Assembly (NCBI GenBank): GCA_023140595.1
Contig: JAGLLI010000093.1
Coordinates: 1-9,387 of the forward strand
Source of the DNA: Candidatus Parcubacteria bacterium
GTDB taxonomy: Bacteria; Patescibacteriota; Patescibacteriia; Patescibacteriales; UBA12075
DNA: 9,387 nt
Direction of reading: 5' to 3'
The notes below the pieces were generated by a model. That model was not told the origin of the DNA, ran no database searches, and saw nothing but the letters and a program-made list of their open reading frames with translations. Below are positions 1-5,796 of this stretch, one piece after another. Made by a program: the position numbers and the translations under genes. Within the stretch, counting starts at the first letter, position 1. Each line of letters opens with the position of its first letter.

Positions 1-902
1 AAGGCGAGGCTTTGGCAACATTTGTGGTAAATAAATTGCGCGGAACATTTAACGTGCTTGGCATTAAAGCTCCGGGTTTTGGCGATAGAAGAAAAGAAAT
101 GCTTGAAGATATCGCAATATTAACCGGAGGCCGCGTTATTTCCGAAGAAATCGGCTTAAAGCTTGAAAACGCGAAAATGGAAGATTTGGGACAATCAAGA
201 AAAGTTGTAGCGTCAAAAGATAATACTACAATCGTTGACGGCAAAGGAGAAGAAGCGTTAATCAAAAATCGTGTTGAAGCAATTAAAAAAGAAATTGAAA
301 ATTCCGATTCTGATTTTGATAAAGAAAAACTGCAAGAGCGCTTGGCAAAATTAACCGGAGGCGTGGCTGTTATTAAAGTCGGCGCTGCTACAGAGGTTGA
401 AATGAAAGAGAAAAAAGACAGGATTGAAGACGCGTTAAACGCTACGCGCGCCGCTGTCGCGGAAGGTGTTGTACCCGGAGGAGGACTTGCTATTGCTTTG
501 GCAGGCAATGCTTTTGAAGAAATTACCAATAAAAAAGAAGAAGATCCCGGTGTAAAAATTGTTGATAACGCGATTGTTGAGCCAATCAAGCAAATCGCTT
601 CTAACGCAGGCAAAGACGGTTCATTAATTCTTTATAATATTATCCGCGAAAATAAAGCCGGAAATTCAAATATCGGTTTTAACGCGGCTCAAGATAAATT
701 TGAAGACATGGTTCAAGCGGGAATCGTTGACCCGGCAAAAGTTGTCAGAAGCGCTTTGGAAAATGCTTCCAGCGCCGCGATTATGTTTTTAACCACTGAA
801 GCGGTAATCACAGACAAGCCGGAAGAAAAAAGCGAAGCGCCAATGCCCGGCGGAATGCCAGGCGGAATGGGCGGAGGAATGCCGGGGATGATGGGAATGT
901 AA
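1..902 (+). CDS. groEL: 60 kDa chaperonin GroEL, 3' part (5' end outside window)
   Basis: This is the C-terminal half or so of GroEL (Hsp60), the ATP-driven cytosolic folding chamber that works with GroES. The reading frame is already open at base 3 ([11 protein letters not shown]), so the TTG at 12 is internal and not a start. About 299 residues are visible, against roughly 540 in the family, matching E. coli residues from about 255 to the end. In order they cover the apical-domain segment [13 protein letters not shown], the rest of the apical and intermediate domains, and the equatorial domain. The conserved [12 protein letters not shown] holds the catalytic aspartate (E. coli Asp398; codon 429-431 here), and EGVVPGGG follows. 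The tail is the Gly/Met-rich GGM type, ending GGMPGMMGM, typical of a true cytosolic GroEL. The stop is TAA at 900-902. GC content is higher than in most neighbours, as expected for a conserved, highly expressed gene. Identification is secure; whether groES lies upstream cannot be seen. Confidence 0.98.
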   Translation, partial: GEALATFVVNKLRGTFNVLGIKAPGFGDRRKEMLEDIAILTGGRVISEEIGLKLENAKMEDLGQSRKVVASKDNTTIVDGKGEEALIKNRVEAIKKEIENSDSDFDKEKLQERLAKLTGGVAVIKVGAATEVEMKEKKDRIEDALNATRAAVAEGVVPGGGLAIALAGNAFEEITNKKEEDPGVKIVDNAIVEPIKQIASNAGKDGSLILYNIIRENKAGNSNIGFNAAQDKFEDMVQAGIVDPAKVVRSALENASSAAIMFLTTEAVITDKPEEKSEAPMPGGMPGGMGGGMPGMMGM

Positions 903-938
903 AATTAATTTGCAATTATCAATTACGAATTTATTTTT

Positions 939-986
939 GTCATTTCGACCGGAGTGGAGCGACAGCGGAACGGAGCGGAGAAATCT
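939..986. repeat. GC-rich extragenic repeat-like element with imperfect terminal inversion
   Basis: A 48-bp block reading GTCATTTCGACCGGAG... to ...CGGAGCGGAGAAATCT stands out as GC-rich within an AT-rich spacer. It is built of reiterated GGAG/CGGA units. Its ends can pair (ATTTC-GA-CCG at 942-951 with CGG-A-GAAAT at 976-984), leaving small bulges. I recall very similar blocks beginning GTCATTTCGA and ending GAGAAATCT scattered between genes in Patescibacteria and other genomes. I therefore call it a dispersed repeat, but only one copy is in this window and the recollection cannot be tested here. It lies between the groEL stop and its terminator, so it would be transcribed as part of the groEL 3' UTR. 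Confidence 0.5.
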
Positions 987-1030
987 ATAATATGTGAATT
1001 ACTGCAAAAGATTAAATTGAAAGATAATAT

Positions 1031-1061
1031 AAAAAAATCCAGGACATTCTTGGATTTTTTT
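1031..1061 (+). terminator. Rho-independent terminator of groEL
   Basis: A 13-bp stem (AAAAAAATCCAGG at 1031-1043 with CTTGGATTTTTTT at 1049-1061, one G-U pair) has a 5-nt loop (ACATT). The descending arm ends in seven T. It lies 129 bases after the groEL stop and before the promoter region of the next gene, so it probably ends the groEL transcript. Confidence 0.85.
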
Positions 1062-1091
1062 ATTTGCATAATTTTTGAAAATAAAGTATAG

Positions 1092-1097
1092 TATAAT
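1092..1097 (+). promoter_or_regulatory. Candidate -10 box for the small secreted protein gene
   Basis: A consensus TATAAT sits about 52 bases before the ATG at 1149 and downstream of the groEL terminator. No good -35 lies at the right distance: TTGAAA at 1075-1080 is only 11 nt away, and the 17-nt position holds TAATTT. The -10 is flanked by two direct copies of AAGTATAG (1084-1091 and 1099-1106), which could be an activator or repressor site. Confidence 0.4.
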
Positions 1098-1133
1098 CAA
1101 GTATAGATAAGTCATTTTAATAACCCCTAAAAA

Positions 1134-1141
1134 AAGGAGGT
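1134..1141 (+). promoter_or_regulatory. Perfect Shine-Dalgarno AAGGAGGT
   Basis: AAGGAGGT ends 7 nt before the ATG at 1149. This is full anti-Shine-Dalgarno complementarity at ideal spacing and fixes the start of the following gene. It is the only strong ribosome binding site in the window. Confidence 0.85.
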
Positions 1142-1148
1142 AAAAAGA

Positions 1149-1493
1149 ATGAGAAAAATTGGTTTATTTTGTTTAGTTTTGTTCCTTACATGGTTTATCG
1201 TAGGGACGGTGGCAATGGCTGAGACGCAGAGAGGTTTCCACGGAATGGATATTCTCCAGTCAGTCGCCTCTACATCCGATATTAATCGCGCAGAGGTAAT
1301 AACAGCTCAGGAGGTCTGTTTCCTCGTTTTCAATGACACGGCTGCAGTTATTTGTAGCAATATGACACCTAACGGAGCCCTTTCGGCTATGGCGGAAATA
1401 TTGACGGCTAAGGGGGACCGTTCCCCTGTTTTTTACTACGCTTCCATGGCTATTTCACCCTCTTTGACGATAAATGGTCTAACCTGCAGCTAG
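1149..1493 (+). CDS. Small secreted protein of unknown function
   Basis: A 114-residue protein that I do not recognise. The ATG is fixed by a perfect Shine-Dalgarno. The N-terminus is a clear Sec signal peptide: MRK, a hydrophobic core (about residues 4-20), then a VAMA-ETQ cleavage site near residue 24. The predicted mature protein is about 90 residues with three cysteines (57 in EVCFL, 69 in VICSN, 113 two from the end). One disulfide is therefore possible. It shows no transmembrane helix after the signal, no lipobox at the cleavage site and no repeat. The gene has its own candidate -10 and its own terminator (1539-1571), so it is probably monocistronic. By my count it is about 45% GC (about 49% after base 1200), far above the SNF2, DUF3160 and MEMO-CapA genes. 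That, with the strong ribosome site, suggests horizontal acquisition. I assign no function; it could be a secreted effector, a small surface protein or a bacteriocin-like peptide, but nothing selects among these. Confidence 0.75.
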   Translation: MRKIGLFCLVLFLTWFIVGTVAMAETQRGFHGMDILQSVASTSDINRAEVITAQEVCFLVFNDTAAVICSNMTPNGALSAMAEILTAKGDRSPVFYYASMAISPSLTINGLTCS

Positions 1494-1538
1494 AATGACT
1501 GCAGCACGAGTTTCCCTGATCTTTAATTTGGTTTTAAC

Positions 1539-1571
1539 AAAAAAGCCTCATTATTGGTCAGGGCTTTTTTT
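1539..1571 (+). terminator. Rho-independent terminator after the small secreted protein
   Basis: AAAAAAGCC at 1539-1547 pairs with GGCTTTTTT at 1562-1570, giving a 9-bp stem around a 14-nt loop, with a further T at 1571. It lies 46 bases after the TAG stop and before the promoter of the SNF2 locus. Confidence 0.75.
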
Positions 1572-1582
1572 ATTCGTTTTAA

Positions 1583-1611
1583 TTGCCTATTTTTCTTTAA
1601 TATTATATAAT
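1583..1611 (+). promoter_or_regulatory. Sigma70-type promoter of the SWIM-SNF2 locus
   Basis: TTGCCT (1583-1588), a 17-nt spacer and TATAAT (1606-1611) make a near-consensus promoter. Transcription would start near 1618, giving a leader of about 36 nt, almost all A/T and with no Shine-Dalgarno before the ATG at 1654. The whole block resembles the promoter at 8648-8676. Confidence 0.7.
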
Positions 1612-1653
1612 TTAGCTAAGTTTATTATGATTTTGGTTGTATAATTTTTTTAT

Positions 1654-2679
1654 ATGAAGCAAGACAGTGTAGCTTTGTTAAAAAACAGTTTAAAGCGCCT
1701 TGCCGGCAGTGTGATTTATAGCCGCGGCATGGGATATTATCGCTCGGGACATGTTGAAAGCCTGAGGGTTTTTTTATTTGGTTCAGAAAAAAATAAAATT
1801 GAAATTCGTGGAGAAATAGACGGAACAAGAGATTATAAAGCAAGTTTGGAGTTTGATTTGCAAAAAATGAAATTTAATGATTCGGACTGCACTTGCCCTT
1901 GTGATTTTGATTGCAAGCATTCTGTTGCCCTAGGGCTTAAATTTATTGATCTTTTTCAGGGATTTTTAAATCAAGCTGACGAAAGTTATCGCGAAATCAA
2001 TATTGACGGTTTAAAGAAAAAATTAGTTAATTGGATTAATAACCAAGATTTGGCAAAAGATTATGCTTTTGATGAGTATGATGAAGAAAGGGATTATGAG
2101 ATTGAAAGAGATGGCGAAGAAGACGATGAAATTATTGACGGCGAGTTTGAAGATGTGGAATCATATTATAAAAACCAAACAAAAGAAGAATTAATGAATG
2201 AATTGACAGACGCGATTAGTCTTGGCGACGCTCCGCAGGATGTGATTGACAGATTAATCCGCGCGATCGCAGATAAGGGAATGGATGAAAAAGTAAAGAA
2301 AAAAAATGCTGTAATCCCGTCAACTTTGCCGCGTACTCCTGCGTGGCAGTATGTAAGAAAAAATTTTAATGCTGAAAAATATTACATTGTAATAAAAATT
2401 AATTATAATAATAAAATTTCCAGCGTAGAAATTAGAAAAAATAACCATGTTTTTATGGAACCTGGAATATTTTTGCAAGATTATGACGATTTAACTAAAA
2501 CCCAAGAAGAGCTGTTTAAATTTTTAGAGTCAGTAAATTTTTATTATGATATATCTAACTATGAAAAATTATTTAGGTTATTGCGCGATTCAGGGATAAA
2601 AATATTTTTTGAAAAAAAATCAAACACAAGCGAATTGATATTTGTAAAAGAACAGGAAAACGATAAAAATAAAAACTGA
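1654..2679 (+). CDS. SWIM zinc-finger protein, N-terminal half of a split SNF2-family ATPase
   Basis: A 341-residue protein. A SWIM-type zinc motif lies at residues 79-89 (CTCPCDFDCKH), fitting CxCx(n)CxH with Cys79/81/83, Cys87 and His89. SWIM domains bind nucleic acid or protein partners. In bacteria this module is commonly the N-terminus of a single chain of about 1,000-1,200 residues that continues into a SNF2 ATPase. Residues about 140-171 are strongly acidic and Tyr-rich (DEYDEERDYE, GEEDDEIIDGEFED), probably a flexible linker. The C-terminal third has no motif I can name. The ATG at 1654 follows a good promoter but no Shine-Dalgarno. The frame ends at TGA 2677-2679, and the next frame (+1) carries on with the missing ATPase. 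I read the two as halves of one gene separated by a frameshift: mutation, assembly error in an A-run, or programmed shift. Two genuinely separate subunits remain possible. Confidence 0.85.
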   Translation: MKQDSVALLKNSLKRLAGSVIYSRGMGYYRSGHVESLRVFLFGSEKNKIEIRGEIDGTRDYKASLEFDLQKMKFNDSDCTCPCDFDCKHSVALGLKFIDLFQGFLNQADESYREINIDGLKKKLVNWINNQDLAKDYAFDEYDEERDYEIERDGEEDDEIIDGEFEDVESYYKNQTKEELMNELTDAISLGDAPQDVIDRLIRAIADKGMDEKVKKKNAVIPSTLPRTPAWQYVRKNFNAEKYYIVIKINYNNKISSVEIRKNNHVFMEPGIFLQDYDDLTKTQEELFKFLESVNFYYDISNYEKLFRLLRDSGIKIFFEKKSNTSELIFVKEQENDKNKN

Positions 2680-2686
2680 GTTAAAT

Positions 2687-5239
2687 TTGTTAAGCAGGGT
2701 ATGCGATTATGGAGAAAAAAGCCAAAAAAAGTTTGTTTTTAAACTAGATGATAGCTATAAAGAAAGCGAGCCGTTTTTATTCTTTTTTGATAAAAAATCA
2801 GTTGTAAAAATAGACGGGCAAAATGTAAGTTTACATGAGTTGTCGGAAACGCTTGTCAAATTGTTAACGCGCATTGAATTGGAAGAATATGAATATGATG
2901 AGTATGATGAATATGAAAAACGTTTTGAGGCCATTTTAAAAGAGGATGAAATTATAAAATTAAACGAAATAATAAAAGATTGCCATAAATATTTGGATTT
3001 AAAAACCAAAATAAATCCTTATTTTCAAGTTATAAAATCAAATTTAGCAGAACCTTGCATGTTGGTGGATTATGACAATAAAAAAGATTTATTGGAAGTT
3101 CAAGCAGTCGTTGATTACGGAATTCAAAAAGTAGATGTTGGAAAATCAGTTAATCGTTATCGCGAAAGAGGAGGAGATCGTTTTAGGAAATTGGATGACG
3201 ATAAATATATTATCAAGGCAAGCAAAGAGAAAATAGAATATGCGCCTGCTAAAAGAAAAAAAGAAATAAAACTTTATAAACAATTTTATTATTTTGGAAG
3301 GGAATGCGGTTTTAAGAAAAGCCTGGAATGCAAGATTGAGGGCGAAAAGGAAATTTTTAAATATTTTAAAAAGCATTGGGAAAATGTTAAAAATTTGGGC
3401 TATAAAATAGAATTTGTTAATGATGAATTCCAGTTTATAAAAGAAGATTTTACAGCCGGTTTTAATGTTGACCTTAACGCGGAAAACGATTGGCTGAGAT
3501 TTGACGTTGATTGCTATTGCGGTAAAGATAAAATCGGGTTAGATGATTTGAAAAAATATATTGCAGGTAAAAAAGAATTTATAAAACTGGATAATGGGAA
3601 AATTCTTAAAATTACAAATTCTGAAGAATTGGAGCGATTTGTTTTAATGCTGGAAAGTTTTCATGCCAAAGAAAATAATAAATTTGAAGGCAAATTGTAT
3701 CACGCCACCGAATTGGAAAATATTTTTACAAGTTCGGATTATTATAACGCAAAGGTTGAAAAAAGTTTTGAAAAATTCATCAAAGAAGCAAAAAGCGGAA
3801 AGCCGATTAGAAAAATTAAATTGCCTGCGCGATTTGGAAAAGTTTTGCGCGATTATCAAAAAGACGGAATAAATTGGTTTTATTTCTTGCGCAAATACAG
3901 ATTTGCCGGAATTTTAGCCGACGATATGGGTTTGGGAAAAACTTTGCAAACATTGGTTTTGATTGAAAAAGAAAAAGTAAAAAACAAGCCGTCAATTGTG
4001 ATTTGTCCGAAAACATTATTGTATAATTGGCAAAGTGAAGTGGAAAAATTCACGCCAAAATTAAAAACAACGGTTATTGACGGTTTTCCGGAAGAACGTA
4101 AAAAATTAATCAAGCAAGCCAAAAATTTCGATCTTGTAATTACAGGCTATGCTTCAATGCAAAAAGATTATGAAGTTTATGATAAACAAAAAGTTAAATT
4201 CAATTATTGCGTTTTGGACGAAGCGCAGTTTATAAAAAATCACGCGACTAAAAACGCGCAGATAGTGAAAAAAATAAACGCGGATTATCGCTTGGCGCTT
4301 ACCGGAACGCCCTTGGAAAACAGCGTTTCGGAAATTTGGTCTATTTTTGATTTTTTAATGCCCGGATTTTTAGGTTCGTTTAACGCTTTTAAGCGAAAAT
4401 TTCAAACTCCGATTATGAAGCATAGCGATGAATTGGCTTTGCGGAATTTGCGCAAAAAGATTGAATGTTTTATGCTGCGCCGTACTAAAAGCGAGGTTTT
4501 AAAAGAATTGCCGCCTAAAATAGAGCAGGTAAGCCGCTGTCATCTTGAAAAAGCGCAAAATATTTTATATCAGGAAATTTTGGCAAATGTAAAAAAAGAA
4601 ATTTTTGACACAGTAAAAGAAAAAGGTTTTAATAAATCCCGCATTCATATTTTGGCCGGACTGACAAAATTGCGGCAAGTATGCAATCATCCTGTCTTGC
4701 TTTTGAAAGATAAAGATTACACAAAATACGAATCAGCAAAGTTAAATATGTTTTTGGAATTGATTGATGAAATTGTCAGCGCTAAAAACAAAGTTTTGGT
4801 TTTTAGCCAATTTACAAAAATGCTTGATATTTTGGCAAAAGAATTGGATAAAAATAAAATTAGCTATTCATATTTATCAGGCAAGACAAAAAAGCGGCAA
4901 GATGTTATCAAAGATTTTAATGAAAATAGCGATAAGCAAGTTTTTTTAATCAGCTTAAAAGCAGGAGGCACCGGATTGAATTTAACATCAGCCAATAATG
5001 TAATTATTTTTGATCCATGGTGGAACCCGAGCGTTGAAAATCAGGCTGTTGACCGCACCCACAGAATCGGCCAGAAAAAATCCGTTAATGTTTATCGTTT
5101 AATTATGGAAGGAACAATTGAAGAGCGAATTGTCAAACTGCAAGAAAAGAAAAAGTTTTTATTTGATAATCTGATTGGCGAAAGCAAAGATTTGTTTGTA
5201 AAATTGACTTGGGATGATATTAAGGGGTTGTTTGAATAG
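2687..5239 (+). CDS. SNF2-family DNA-dependent ATPase, C-terminal part of the split SWIM-SNF2 gene
   Basis: An 850-residue SNF2/Swi2 superfamily 2 translocase. Residues about 50-340 match the position of the bacterial SNF2-associated region (PF08455 type) and contain an acidic-Tyr tract (EYEYDEYDEYE, 68-77). The ATPase core follows: motif I DDMGLGKT (412-419, Walker A), CPKTLLYNWQ (440-449), motif II DEAQ (511-514), motif III LTGTPLEN (538-545), VLVFSQF (703-709), KAGGTGLNL (758-766) and motif VI QAVDRTHRIGQ (786-796). All key residues are present, so the motor should be active. Such proteins move on duplex DNA and remodel protein-DNA complexes; the bacterial role is poorly defined. The start is doubtful: TTG at 2687 is the first usual start codon in the frame, with no Shine-Dalgarno and only 7 nt after the upstream stop. 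The frame itself is open from 2648, inside the SWIM gene. This supports one broken or frameshifted gene. The family is certain; the start is not. Confidence 0.93.
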   Translation: MLSRVCDYGEKSQKKFVFKLDDSYKESEPFLFFFDKKSVVKIDGQNVSLHELSETLVKLLTRIELEEYEYDEYDEYEKRFEAILKEDEIIKLNEIIKDCHKYLDLKTKINPYFQVIKSNLAEPCMLVDYDNKKDLLEVQAVVDYGIQKVDVGKSVNRYRERGGDRFRKLDDDKYIIKASKEKIEYAPAKRKKEIKLYKQFYYFGRECGFKKSLECKIEGEKEIFKYFKKHWENVKNLGYKIEFVNDEFQFIKEDFTAGFNVDLNAENDWLRFDVDCYCGKDKIGLDDLKKYIAGKKEFIKLDNGKILKITNSEELERFVLMLESFHAKENNKFEGKLYHATELENIFTSSDYYNAKVEKSFEKFIKEAKSGKPIRKIKLPARFGKVLRDYQKDGINWFYFLRKYRFAGILADDMGLGKTLQTLVLIEKEKVKNKPSIVICPKTLLYNWQSEVEKFTPKLKTTVIDGFPEERKKLIKQAKNFDLVITGYASMQKDYEVYDKQKVKFNYCVLDEAQFIKNHATKNAQIVKKINADYRLALTGTPLENSVSEIWSIFDFLMPGFLGSFNAFKRKFQTPIMKHSDELALRNLRKKIECFMLRRTKSEVLKELPPKIEQVSRCHLEKAQNILYQEILANVKKEIFDTVKEKGFNKSRIHILAGLTKLRQVCNHPVLLLKDKDYTKYESAKLNMFLELIDEIVSAKNKVLVFSQFTKMLDILAKELDKNKISYSYLSGKTKKRQDVIKDFNENSDKQVFLISLKAGGTGLNLTSANNVIIFDPWWNPSVENQAVDRTHRIGQKKSVNVYRLIMEGTIEERIVKLQEKKKFLFDNLIGESKDLFVKLTWDDIKGLFE

Positions 5240-5265
5240 ATAATAAAGAATCATTTGTATTAAAA

Positions 5266-5285
5266 AATTTGTCAAACATCAAATT
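5266..5285 (-). terminator. Weak A/T hairpin in the convergent gap, possible toxin-antitoxin terminator
   Basis: Between the convergent SNF2 and toxin genes, AATTTG (5266-5271) and CAAATT (5280-5285) form a 6-bp stem with an 8-nt loop. Read on the minus strand the arm is followed by a T-run (complement of 5262-5267). The stem has a single G-C pair, so it is a weak terminator at best. No other terminator is visible for either gene. Confidence 0.25.
5273..5285. repeat. 13-bp direct repeat, left copy
   Basis: CAAACATCAAATT, followed by AAAAT. The same 13 bases recur at 5769-5781, there followed by TAAAAT. The two copies bracket the toxin-antitoxin pair with a 496-bp period. Confidence 0.6.
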
Positions 5286-5290
5286 AAAAT

Positions 5291-5554
5291 TTATAAATTT
5301 CTGTAAATATCCTTGCGATGGTCAATGTCAAAAAATATCGCGGTTTCAGGATCTTGAAAATAAAAAAATACCCTATAACGCCGAGTAATTCTAAAAGAAA
5401 AAGCATGATCAAGATTTTTTACCTTTTTAATATGAAGACGTGAATCGCGCCAATTAACAATAAAACGATTTTCCTGAATTTGGTAAAACTTTTTTATGTC
5501 CTGTTGTAAATTTTTAAATGCTTTTTGAAAATCTTTAGTTTGCTTGATTTGCAT
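5291..5554 (-). CDS. RelE/ParE-superfamily toxin of a type II toxin-antitoxin module
   Basis: An 87-residue basic protein of the RelE/ParE fold. It has an N-terminal helical region (residues 5-25), then the strand-rich core. LHIKKVKNL (40-48) leads to AFSFRITRRYRVFFYF (51-66), and the C-terminus is FFDIDHRKDIYRNL (74-87). The FRITRRYRVFF block and the closing HRKDxY are characteristic. In RelE-type relatives, basic residues of this kind and a C-terminal Tyr act in ribosome-dependent mRNA cleavage, whereas ParE relatives poison gyrase. The sequence alone does not settle which applies, though the retained Arg/Lys set and Tyr84 favour an mRNA interferase. The ATG (complement of 5552-5554) lies inside the antitoxin gene with a 20-nt overlap, so the two should be translationally coupled. 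The gene is convergent with the SNF2 ATPase, 51 bases away. The length is normal and the gene looks intact. Confidence 0.88.
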   Translation of the reverse strand: MQIKQTKDFQKAFKNLQQDIKKFYQIQENRFIVNWRDSRLHIKKVKNLDHAFSFRITRRYRVFFYFQDPETAIFFDIDHRKDIYRNL

Positions 5555-5735
5555 ATGGCGGATATTGTTTTATGGCATTTTGATAAGATTGCTTGATTTT
5601 TTCCGCGTGTTCGTACGTCTTTAAATCATCTTGTGGCAAAATTAAATTTAATTCTTGCCGCATTAAGCGAATTTCTTGAAGTATTTTTACAAGAACATCA
5701 GAAGATTGTTTAGTTTGTTTAATTGTTTGCAACAT
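5535..5735 (-). CDS. Antitoxin partner of the RelE/ParE-type toxin
   Basis: A 66-residue, helix-rich, charged protein encoded directly upstream of the toxin and overlapping it by 20 nt (P-P-Y-A-N-Q-A-N then TAA, while the toxin ATG begins in the TAT-GCA codons). Small size, first position in the operon and overlap are the classic antitoxin arrangement. The N-terminal half (residues 1-33) is predicted to be helical, with a heptad-like pattern (VLVKILQEIRLMRQELNLIL), and could dimerise or bind DNA. The C-terminal part, from LPQDDLKTYEHAEKIK, would be the flexible toxin-wrapping segment. I cannot place it in a named DNA-binding family such as RHH, Phd or Xre. The ATG at 5733-5735 has no Shine-Dalgarno and is about 9 nt from the nearest predicted transcription start, so the mRNA may be nearly leaderless. 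The identification rests mainly on context. Confidence 0.75.
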   Translation of the reverse strand: MLQTIKQTKQSSDVLVKILQEIRLMRQELNLILPQDDLKTYEHAEKIKQSYQNAIKQYPPYANQAN

Positions 5736-5750
5736 ATTTTTATTGGTTTA

Positions 5751-5790
5751 ATTATATTCCCAGTATAACAAACATCAAATTTAAAATCAA
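5751..5790 (-). promoter_or_regulatory. Two overlapping promoters and a possible operator of the toxin-antitoxin operon
   Basis: Read on the minus strand, one promoter is TTGATT (complement of 5785-5790), 17 nt, TATACT (5762-5767). The second is TTGATG (5773-5778), 16 nt, TATAAT (5751-5756). On the plus strand CAAATTT occurs twice, 12 bp apart (5776-5782 and 5788-5794), over the -35 boxes. This is a candidate site for antitoxin autoregulation, but it is A/T-rich and may be chance. Confidence 0.5.
5769..5781. repeat. 13-bp direct repeat, right copy
   Basis: CAAACATCAAATT, identical to 5273-5285. It overlaps the -35 region of the toxin-antitoxin promoters and ends 15 bases before the first codon of the truncated DUF3160 frame. 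Confidence 0.6.
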
Positions 5791-5796
5791 ATTTTA

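Noticed and set aside
12..14. TTG at 12 as the start of the groEL frame
   Set aside because: The frame is open to the window edge and encodes the conserved G-E-A-L-A-T of GroEL, so the gene begins upstream.
1484..1505. CTGCAGC repeated at 1484-1490 and 1499-1505 around the stop codon
   Set aside because: A 7-bp repeat with no associated structure or gene boundary; likely chance.
1640..1645. TATAAT just before the SWIM gene as a second promoter that would give a nearly leaderless mRNA
   Set aside because: There is no -35 at 16-18 nt and no TGn extension; the TTGCCT-17-TATAAT pair at 1583-1611 is far better.
1625..1843. Minus-strand open frame overlapping the SWIM gene start
   Set aside because: It lies opposite a well-supported gene, spans its promoter leader, and has no recognisable protein features.
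2677..2679. TGA read as glycine (Gracilibacteria-type code) to join the two SNF2 halves
   Set aside because: Reading through in the same frame reaches TAA after about 20 codons and does not enter the SNF2 frame, which is offset by one base.
2755..4122. Several short minus-strand and alternate-frame open stretches within the SNF2 gene
   Set aside because: They are rich in Phe, Ile and Lys as expected from the reverse of Lys/Glu-rich AT-biased codons, with no ribosome sites or family motifs.
4764..4949. Plus-strand 61-codon frame inside the SNF2 helicase C-terminal domain
   Set aside because: It overlaps the conserved motor motifs in another frame; shadow only.
1654..5735. SNF2 ATPase plus toxin-antitoxin as an anti-phage defence island
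   Set aside because: No methylase, nuclease, PLD or other DISARM/BREX-type partner is present, and SWIM-SNF2 proteins are widespread outside defence loci.
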